Made by a program: the position numbers and the translations under genes. From assembly GCF_001672755.1 (NCBI RefSeq), contig NZ_LZKI01000197.1, positions 1-64,000 on the forward strand: 64,000 nucleotides of DNA. Direction: 5' to 3'. This DNA comes from Mycobacterium colombiense. GTDB lineage: Bacteria > Actinomycetota > Actinomycetes > Mycobacteriales > Mycobacteriaceae. Within the stretch, counting starts at the first letter, position 1; each line of letters starts with the position of its first letter. Positions 51,128-57,695 of the stretch are shown here, piece after piece. The notes below the pieces were generated by a model. That model was not told the DNA's origin and searched no databases. It saw only the letters and a list, made by a program, of their open reading frames with translations.

Positions 51128-51579
51128 GCCTGCGACCCGTCGAGCAGGCTGAGCACCGCGGTGCCGGACACGTGGTCACCCAGGCTGTTGGCGCCGGCGA
51201 AGGTCACCTCGACGAAGTTCTCACCGTCCGATCCTTGGGTTTTGCCGGTGACGCTGCCGGTGAACCGCAGCGGGTCGTCCGGAAAGCACGGTACGCCAAG
51301 GCGAATGGACAGCTTCTTCACCATCGCCTCGGGCCCGGCCCAGTCGGTGAGGAAGCGCACGCAGTAGCCGTTGGTGGTCAAAATGTTCATGAACAGGTTG
51401 GGCGAACCCTGCTGCTTGGCGTAGTCGCGGTCGTGGTGCACCGGCATGAAGTCGCGGGTGGCGATCGCTCCGGCGACGATCATCGTTGTGGTGATCGGGA
51501 TTTCGAGGGGCGTGACCTCGTCGCCTTCGCCGATGTCCTGCCATCGCAGGGTGCTGGTCCGGCCGGTGGTGGTCGTCAT
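51124..51579 (-). CDS. MaoC-like hydratase (ChsH1-like)
   Basis: A 151-residue hot-dog-fold protein from ATG 51579, with RDFMPVHHDRDYA (about 43-55) holding the Asp/His hydratase pair and ending with the MaoC-like GTAVLSLLDG strand. The size and place suit ChsH1, the small subunit that forms a heterotetrameric enoyl-CoA hydratase with ChsH2. Four-base ATGA overlaps join it to both neighbours. The longer open frame upstream belongs to another gene in a different frame. Confidence 0.83.
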   Translation of the reverse strand: MTTTTGRTSTLRWQDIGEGDEVTPLEIPITTTMIVAGAIATRDFMPVHHDRDYAKQQGSPNLFMNILTTNGYCVRFLTDWAGPEAMVKKLSIRLGVPCFPDDPLRFTGSVTGKTQGSDGENFVEVTFAGANSLGDHVSGTAVLSLLDGSQA

Positions 51580-52685
51580 GCGGGTCCTCCCGAATAGGTT
51601 GCGCCGAGGTGGGCCAGTTGCGCCGAGGCCGGACCCAGGGTCAGCTCGTTGTGCTTGGCCCACAAAAAATAGCGGTGCAGGGGATAGGTGACGTCGATGC
51701 CGATGCCGCCGTGGACATGCTGGGCCGTCGCGGCCACGCGGGCGCCGGCCTCGGCCGCCCAGAATTTCGCGATGCGTGCAGCCCGGTCGGCGGGGCGCCC
51801 GTGTGCGATCAGCCAGGCCGCCTGCCAGGTGGTCCACCGGATCGCCTCGACGTCGATGAAGGCGTCGGCCATGCGCTGCTGCACCGCCTGGAAGCTGCCA
51901 ATCGGGCGGCCGAATTGCTCACGGCCTGTGGTGTATTCGGCGGCGATGCGCAGCGCCCGCTCGACGACACCGAGCTGGATCGCGCACAGCGCCACCAGGG
52001 CCCGGGCGTGGAGCGATTCGACCAGCCTGTCGCCCGCGATTCTGTCCGTATCGGAAACGATTGCGCCGTCCAGGAATACGTCCGCGTGTGGCTCGCGATT
52101 CGTGGTGGACACCGGACGGGTCTCGACGCCGGGGGCGTCGGCGGCCAGTAGGAAAAGGCCCACGCCGCCGTCGGTAGCGGCGGGAATCAGCACCGTGTCG
52201 GCGAGTTGGGCGGCCGGCACCAACTCCTTGGCGCCGTCGAGGCGCCAGTTCGGGCCGTCCCGGCGTGCGGTGGTAAGCGGGCGAGCCGGGTCCGAACGGC
52301 CGGGTTCGGTCAATCCCGCTGTCAGGATGCGGGATCCGCTGACCACGCCCGGCAGGAACCGCTGCTGCTGCTCGTGGCTGCCGTGCCGGGCGATCGGGTC
52401 GGCGCCCAGCACCAGCGTGGCGTAGGCCGGTATCGGCGCGACGCTGAAGCCGACCTCGGCCAGCAGAACCCCGAGCTCCACGAAGCCGCCGCCGTTACCC
52501 CCGACCGACTCCGGCAGCGCGGTGCCCAGCAGGTCGGCGGCCGCCAGCTCTCCCCAGAGCGCGGCGTCGTGGCGGGTGTCGCCGCCCTCCAGCTCGGTCA
52601 GCCGTTCCGGGGTGGCGCGACGCTCGAACAGATCGCGGGCGAGCTTGGCGATCGTCTCCTGCTCTTCGGTGAACGAGAAGTCCAT
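51576..52685 (-). CDS. Acyl-CoA dehydrogenase, degenerate subunit (FadE28-like)
   Basis: A 369-residue acyl-CoA dehydrogenase fold: EEQETIAKLARDLFERRATP at the start and QHVHGGIGIDVTYPLHRYF near residue 325. The FAD/substrate strand reads GLTEPGRSDP instead of the canonical SEPGxGSD, and the catalytic Glu position appears replaced (LHARALVALC). This is the pattern of the non-catalytic partner in alpha2-beta2 ChsE-type enzymes. It probably assembles with the 394-residue dehydrogenase in the same operon. Starts seven bases after the DUF35 stop. Confidence 0.83.
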   Translation of the reverse strand: MDFSFTEEQETIAKLARDLFERRATPERLTELEGGDTRHDAALWGELAAADLLGTALPESVGGNGGGFVELGVLLAEVGFSVAPIPAYATLVLGADPIARHGSHEQQQRFLPGVVSGSRILTAGLTEPGRSDPARPLTTARRDGPNWRLDGAKELVPAAQLADTVLIPAATDGGVGLFLLAADAPGVETRPVSTTNREPHADVFLDGAIVSDTDRIAGDRLVESLHARALVALCAIQLGVVERALRIAAEYTTGREQFGRPIGSFQAVQQRMADAFIDVEAIRWTTWQAAWLIAHGRPADRAARIAKFWAAEAGARVAATAQHVHGGIGIDVTYPLHRYFLWAKHNELTLGPASAQLAHLGATYSGGPA

Positions 52686-52692
52686 GGCGGGC

Positions 52693-53091
52693 CTACGTGC
52701 TCGGCCGGAACTGGTGCAGCACCAGGTCGTTGTCGAAGGTTTGGTAATGGACCTCGACCGGCATTCCGGGCGTCACGTCGGCCGGGTCGATGCCGGTCAG
52801 GTTTGACACCAGCCGCACCCCCTCCTCGAGTTCCACGAGCACGACGACGTAGGGGTACTCGAAGAACGGAAACTTCGGCTCGTGCGGCATCACGTAGCTG
52901 TAGACGGTGCCGCGGCCCGACGACTCGATGGCCGCCCAGTCCAGCGACCGGCAGTGTGGGCACATCGGGCGGGGTGGATGACGCAGCTGTCCGCACCCGC
53001 CGCAGCGTTGGATCAGGAGTTTGTTCTCCCGCAACCCATTCCAGAAGAATTCGGTGTCCGGGGTGATCGCCGGAGCCAGACGGGCCGCCAT
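52693..53091 (-). CDS. DUF35 OB-fold/zinc-ribbon protein (ChsH2 C-domain-like)
   Basis: A 132-residue protein with the zinc ribbon CGGCGQ...CPHC (about residues 31-48) followed by an OB-fold (GRGTVYSYVMPHEP, EGVRLVSNLTGID). In the cholesterol pathway this unit is fused to the MaoC domain in ChsH2 and binds Ltp2. Here it is a separate gene whose start abuts the MaoC stop. It is likely required for aldolase activity of the product encoded at 50-51.1 kb. Confidence 0.86.
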   Translation of the reverse strand: MAARLAPAITPDTEFFWNGLRENKLLIQRCGGCGQLRHPPRPMCPHCRSLDWAAIESSGRGTVYSYVMPHEPKFPFFEYPYVVVLVELEEGVRLVSNLTGIDPADVTPGMPVEVHYQTFDNDLVLHQFRPST

Positions 53092-53636
53092 CAGCCGGCC
53101 GGCCTGAAGCGCAGCACCCGGAATCGCTGGCGTCCCAACACCTCGCCGTTCTGGTCGGTGTAGGTCGTGAGCCAGGTCAGGAAGAATCCGGTGCCCAGCG
53201 CCGTCTTCTTCTCGTCGGAGACCGACTCGTAGACCGTCGTCGCGCTGATCACGTCGCCCAGCCTGGGGTACCGTTCGATCTCGAATTCCGAATTCGTGGC
53301 CACCGTGCTGGTGTAGCCGGCCTCGTCGAGGAACGCCGTTGGATTGCTGTGGATCTCGACGGGTGCGCCGCCGCGCTCGCCGATTCCCTCCAGCTTCGGC
53401 GACGGCATGGTCCAGGTCTGCAGCATCACCGGCGGCGAGACGATGCCGCCGAACCGGGATGACGCGGCGAACTCCGGATCGATGTAGACGGGGTTCATGT
53501 CGGCCATCGCGTACGCCCAGTGCCGGATCATCGGCTGGTTCACCGGGTCGGGCGCCAGCGAGGGCTTTCCGGTGCCGCCGGTCGGCTGGCCGACGAGGGC
53601 CCGCACCTTGGCGCTGACGTCTTCTGAGTCGGTCAC
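53091..53636 (-). CDS. MaoC-like hydratase (ChsH2 N-domain-like)
   Basis: A 181-residue FAS1-type/MaoC dehydratase-hydratase domain. It contains IRHWAYAMADMNPVYIDPEF (about 37-56) and SPPVMLQTWTM, typical of the ChsH2-type hot dog. Its partner is the smaller MaoC at 51.1 kb and its normal fused C-terminal domain is the next gene. ATG 53636; the stop overlaps the DUF35 start by one base. It probably hydrates the enoyl-CoA made by the paired dehydrogenases. Confidence 0.84.
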   Translation of the reverse strand: MTDSEDVSAKVRALVGQPTGGTGKPSLAPDPVNQPMIRHWAYAMADMNPVYIDPEFAASSRFGGIVSPPVMLQTWTMPSPKLEGIGERGGAPVEIHSNPTAFLDEAGYTSTVATNSEFEIERYPRLGDVISATTVYESVSDEKKTALGTGFFLTWLTTYTDQNGEVLGRQRFRVLRFRPAG

Positions 53637-53654
53637 TGAGTCCTGTCCTCCTTG

Positions 53655-54839
53655 CTATTTCGCGGACCGAAGGTCGCGCGGTGCCCGGGGCATGCCCAAC
53701 CCGGCCATGGCGATGATGTCACGTTGAATCTCGTTGGCGCCGCCCCCGAAGGTATTGATGACGGCCTGGCGGTAGGCGGATTCCAGCGCGCCGCGCAGCG
53801 GAGCCTCGGCGCCGCGCCGCACCCCGTTGCCGTTCAGCACCTCGAGCAGCTCCCGGGCGACCTGCTGCGTGAGCTCGGTGCCGAACACCTTGGCCGCCGA
53901 CGCCTCGCCCATGCTGAGCGCCCCCTTCGTCATCGCCGCGTTCACCCGTGAATTGACGAGCTTGTACGCGGCCACTTGGGCTTCGACTCGGGCCAGCGCC
54001 GATTGCACCCAGGGCTGGTCGATGACGCGACCACCGTCGAGCTCGGTGCTGACGGCCCAGTCCAGGGTCTTCTCGAACAGCGGCTCGAGCGCGCCGAGAT
54101 TGCCCAGGGCGGCGCGCTCGAAGTTCAGCTGCGTGGTGATCAGCTGCCAGCCCTGGTTCTCCGCGCCCACCAACGCGCTGACCGGCACCCGCACGTCGTC
54201 GTAGAACGTGTAGAAGGTCGAGATGCCCGGCATGGTGTGCAGCGGCTGCCAGGAGAATCCGGGCGAGGAGGTCGGCACGATGAGGATGGAAATGCCCTTG
54301 TGCTTCTTGGCATCCGGATCGGTGCGCACGGCCAGCCAGATGTAGTCGGCGTAGGCCGCGCCGCTGGTGAACATCTTCTGGCCGTTGATCACATACTCGT
54401 CACCGACGCGGACGGCCGTCGTGCGCACCGAGGCCAGGTCGCTGCCGGCGCCCGGCTCGGAGTAGCCGATGGCGAATTCGACGGTGCCGTCCAGGATCGC
54501 CGGCAGAAATCGCTGCTTCTGCTCGTCGGTGCCGTAGTGCATCAGCGTCGGGCCGACGGTGTTGAGCGTCACCAGTGGGATGGGAGCGCTGACCCGGCGC
54601 GCCTCCTCGGAGAAGATGAACTGCTCGATGGCCGAGAATCCTTGTCCACCATATTCTTTAGGCCATCCGACGCCCAGCAGGTTGGCCGCCGCCAGGGCGC
54701 GGACGCATTCGCGCACCGCGGGACCGCCCTCCATCCGCTCGTTGACCGCGGCGACGCGTTCCGGCGTCATCACGGTCTCCAGCGTCGCGCGGATCTCGGT
54801 GCGCAGCTTCTCTTGCTCCGGCGTGTATTCCAGGTCCAT
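53655..54839 (-). CDS. Acyl-CoA dehydrogenase, catalytic subunit (FadE29-like)
   Basis: A 394-residue dehydrogenase with intact motifs: GYSEPGAGSDLAS (about 130-142), the catalytic Glu candidate in LNFERAALG (about 237-245), and the C-terminal TFGGGANEIQRDIIAMAGLG (about 364-383). It follows the P450 with a 4-base gap. Together with the degenerate partner it should desaturate a branched acyl-CoA, passing electrons to ETF. Confidence 0.88.
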   Translation of the reverse strand: MDLEYTPEQEKLRTEIRATLETVMTPERVAAVNERMEGGPAVRECVRALAAANLLGVGWPKEYGGQGFSAIEQFIFSEEARRVSAPIPLVTLNTVGPTLMHYGTDEQKQRFLPAILDGTVEFAIGYSEPGAGSDLASVRTTAVRVGDEYVINGQKMFTSGAAYADYIWLAVRTDPDAKKHKGISILIVPTSSPGFSWQPLHTMPGISTFYTFYDDVRVPVSALVGAENQGWQLITTQLNFERAALGNLGALEPLFEKTLDWAVSTELDGGRVIDQPWVQSALARVEAQVAAYKLVNSRVNAAMTKGALSMGEASAAKVFGTELTQQVARELLEVLNGNGVRRGAEAPLRGALESAYRQAVINTFGGGANEIQRDIIAMAGLGMPRAPRDLRSAK

Positions 54840-54843
54840 CGGC

Positions 54844-56040
54844 TCAGGCCCCCATCCGCACCGGCATGCGTTTCACCCCGGGCACCATGGTGGCGCGCAT
54901 CCGGTCCACCTCGCCCACCAGCTCCATGCGGGGAAACCGGCGCAGCAGCTCGTCGAAAAGCACCGTCGCCTCCAGTCGCGCCAATTGTGCTCCCACGCAG
55001 GAATGTTCGCCACAGCCGAAGGCGATGTGCGGGTTCGGGTGGCGGGTCACGTCGAACTCCTCGGAGTCGGGGCCGAACACGTCCTCGTCCCGGTTGGCCG
55101 ATCCGTAGAGCATCACCACCACCTCGCCGGCGCGGATCCGCTGACCGCGGATCTCGACGTCGGCTGTCGCGGTGCGGGCCATGTGTACCACGGGACTGTT
55201 CCACCGCAACATCTCCTCGACCGCGAGGGGGATGCGGGCGGGATCCTCGACGAGCAGGCGGTATTGGTCGGGGTGCGCGATCAGCGCCAGCGTTCCCAGG
55301 GCGATGAGGTTGCGGGTGGTTTCGTTGCCGGCCACCAGCAAAAGGAAGGCGAAGTTGAGCAGGTCTTCGTCGGTCAACCGGTGTTCGTCGATCTCGGCCT
55401 CCGCCAGGACCGAGAGCAAGTCGTCCCGCGGTTGCACACGGCGGGCCGCGATCAGCTTCTGGAAGTACTCGTAGAGCTGCCCTGCCGCCACCATTGAGTC
55501 CAGCTCGATCTCCGGGTCGGCCGTTCCGGTGGCCGCATCCGACCACGCCCGGAACTGCTCCCAGTCGTCGGGCGGGGCGCCGATCAGTTCGGCGATCATC
55601 CGGGTGGGCAGCGGAGCGGCGATCTGTTCGGCGAACTCGTGCGCGGAGCCAGGCTCGATGCCGTCGAGAATGCCGCGCACGATCTCGCGGATCTTGGGCT
55701 CGAGCACCGAAACACGCCGCCGGGTGAATCCGGAATTGATCAACTTGCGCATCTGCCGGTGCCGCGGCGGATCGGTGAAGATCAGACTGCCCAGCTGGAC
55801 TGGGTTGGGCAGCTGCGGATCGGGGATCGTGATGCCCTGGGTCGAGGTGAACAGGGCCGGATTGCTCGACACGTACCGGATGTCCTCGTATTTCAGCAGC
55901 GCCCAGAAGTTGGTGACGTCGTTCCAGCACACCGGCGCCGTCGCGCGCAGCTCCCGGTAGGCGGGGTACGGGTCACCCGCGTAAAAGTCGGGGGAGTGCA
56001 GTGGGAAGCCCGGTGAGCGCAGCGGCGGACGAGTCTGCAC
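54844..56040 (-). CDS. Cytochrome P450
   Basis: A 398-residue class I bacterial P450. I-helix AGNETTRN (about 243-250), K-helix EEMLR (about 284-288) with the E-x-x-R pair, and the haem loop FGCGEHSCVGAQLAR (about 338-352, Cys ligand) are all intact. ATG 56040. The head position of an igr-like operon parallels cyp125, whose product oxidises the cholesterol side chain terminus; the actual substrate here is unknown. Electrons could come from FdxC or another ferredoxin. The operator palindrome is 31 bases upstream. Confidence 0.92.
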   Translation of the reverse strand: MQTRPPLRSPGFPLHSPDFYAGDPYPAYRELRATAPVCWNDVTNFWALLKYEDIRYVSSNPALFTSTQGITIPDPQLPNPVQLGSLIFTDPPRHRQMRKLINSGFTRRRVSVLEPKIREIVRGILDGIEPGSAHEFAEQIAAPLPTRMIAELIGAPPDDWEQFRAWSDAATGTADPEIELDSMVAAGQLYEYFQKLIAARRVQPRDDLLSVLAEAEIDEHRLTDEDLLNFAFLLLVAGNETTRNLIALGTLALIAHPDQYRLLVEDPARIPLAVEEMLRWNSPVVHMARTATADVEIRGQRIRAGEVVVMLYGSANRDEDVFGPDSEEFDVTRHPNPHIAFGCGEHSCVGAQLARLEATVLFDELLRRFPRMELVGEVDRMRATMVPGVKRMPVRMGA

Positions 56041-56070
56041 GGCAAGCCCCTCTCGCAGGACACCCGATCC

Positions 56071-56091
56071 GACAGATTAGTGCAATCTGTC
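56071..56091. promoter_or_regulatory. Candidate TetR operator
   Basis: GACAGATT-AGTGC-AATCTGTC is a perfect inverted repeat, 8-base arms and 5-base spacer, in the divergent gap between P450 and aldehyde dehydrogenase. It sits about 3-23 bases downstream of the predicted P450 transcription start. The TetR-family product encoded at the end of the operon is the likely ligand. Confidence 0.6.
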
Positions 56092-56100
56092 TGCCGAATG

Positions 56101-56130
56101 TGTCTACTCCGCGCCGCCGCGTGCTGTCAA
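56101..56130 (-). promoter_or_regulatory. Candidate promoter of the P450 operon
   Basis: On the minus strand, TTGACA (56130-56125) is a consensus -35 and TAGACA (56106-56101) a -10-like hexamer 18 bases away. The predicted start near 56094 places the operator over the initial transcribed region, which explains repression. Confidence 0.5.
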
Positions 56131-56234
56131 TACGACACCAAAATATTGGAGTAGCTCGGATTTCACGCGATTGATGATTGACGGCGGACACGCGGGGGTG
56201 TACACCAAGTGATCAGATGACCGGAGGAAGCAAC

Positions 56235-57695
56235 ATGGCCGATTCGCCCGCTCTTGTCCAGACCTACCAGCTCTACATCGACGGCCAATGGGTCGAGCCG
56301 CAGGACGGTCGCTACGACGATCTGTCCCCGTCCACCGAGGCCGTCATCGCCACCGCACCCGACGCGAGCGTCGCGCAGGTCGACGACGCGATCGCGGCCG
56401 CGCGCCGCGCCTTCGACAGCGGGCCTTGGGGCACGATGTCCGCCGAGCGGCGCGCCGCGTGCCTGAACCAGCTGGGCGAAGCGCTGACCAAGCATGCCGA
56501 CGACTTCTTCGCGCTGTCACAGGCGGAGTGGGGCTGCATCGCCAACGAGCGCATCATGCAGATCGACGGCACCGGGTTCATGTCCATGCACGCCGCCCAG
56601 CTCGCCACCCAGTTGGTCGACCAGGAGGTCACCGGCATCAGCGCCGGAACCACGTTGCTGCGCCACGCACCGCTGGGCGTCGTATCGGTGCTCACGCCGT
56701 GGAATTTCCCGCACTGCCTCAACGTGATGAAGCTGAATCATGCGCTGGCCGCGGGAAACACGGTGGTGTTGAAGCCCTCTCCGCTGACACCGCTGGCCGG
56801 GCTGGCGCTGGCGCGGCTCATCGACGAGCACACCGACATCCCGCCGGGGGTGGTCAACGTGGTCACCCCCTCGGGCGTCGAGGCGGCCAAGCTGCTGACC
56901 ACCGATCCGCGCATCGACATGGTGAGCTTCACCGGCAGCTCGGTCGTCGGCCGCCAGGTGATGTCGGCGGCCGGCGACACGATGAAGCGAATCCTTTTGG
57001 AGCTGGGCGGAAAGTCGGCCAGCATCGTGCTCGACGACGCCGTCGTGACCGACGAGATGCTGGAACAGATGCTGTTCCAATCCTGTTCGCTGCATGCAGG
57101 GCAGGCCTGCATCCTGCACAGCCGGCTGTTGTTGCCCGATTCGCTGCACGACGACGTCGTCGATCGGCTGGCCGCGCTGGCCCGTGAGGTCAAGGTGGGC
57201 GACCCCACCGATCCCGACGTGCAGATGGGTCCGCTGATCAGCGCGGCGCAACGCGACCGGGTCGAGGCACACATCGCCGCCGCACGCAGCGACGGGGCCA
57301 AGCTGGTGACCGGCGGCGGCCGGCCGGCCGGCCTGGACGTCGGCTACTACGTCGAACCGACGATCCTGTCCGGGGTGGAGCCCAATTCGACTATCGCGCA
57401 AGAGGAAGTGTTCGGCCCGGTGTTGTCGGTACTGCGCTACCGCGACGACGACGACGCCGTCGCCATCGCGAACAACTCGCAATACGGGCTCTCCGGTGCG
57501 GTGTGGGGTGACGACGTGGACCGCGCCGTCGGCGTGGCGCGCCGCATCCGCACCGGCCAGATCGCGGTCAACGGCATCAGCCCCGGCGGCGCGCCGTTCG
57601 GTGGCTTCAAGCTCAGCGGGCTGGGCCGCGAGGGCGGCGGAATCGGCGGGCTGCACCAGTACATGGAAGCGATGGCCATCGGGGTTCCCGCGTGA
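56235..57695 (+). CDS. NAD-dependent aldehyde dehydrogenase
   Basis: A 486-residue aldehyde dehydrogenase from ATG 56235, preceded by GGAGGAAG. NAD-site Asn in TPWNFPH (about 157-163), general base Glu in LLELGGKSA (about 255), and the nucleophile position in the HAGQACIL loop (Cys about 293). EVFGPVLSVL is typical. It is divergent from the P450 operon and overlaps the CoA-transferase start by four bases, so oxidation of the aldehyde from the alcohol dehydrogenase followed by CoA activation is likely. Confidence 0.92.
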   Translation: MADSPALVQTYQLYIDGQWVEPQDGRYDDLSPSTEAVIATAPDASVAQVDDAIAAARRAFDSGPWGTMSAERRAACLNQLGEALTKHADDFFALSQAEWGCIANERIMQIDGTGFMSMHAAQLATQLVDQEVTGISAGTTLLRHAPLGVVSVLTPWNFPHCLNVMKLNHALAAGNTVVLKPSPLTPLAGLALARLIDEHTDIPPGVVNVVTPSGVEAAKLLTTDPRIDMVSFTGSSVVGRQVMSAAGDTMKRILLELGGKSASIVLDDAVVTDEMLEQMLFQSCSLHAGQACILHSRLLLPDSLHDDVVDRLAALAREVKVGDPTDPDVQMGPLISAAQRDRVEAHIAAARSDGAKLVTGGGRPAGLDVGYYVEPTILSGVEPNSTIAQEEVFGPVLSVLRYRDDDDAVAIANNSQYGLSGAVWGDDVDRAVGVARRIRTGQIAVNGISPGGAPFGGFKLSGLGREGGGIGGLHQYMEAMAIGVPA

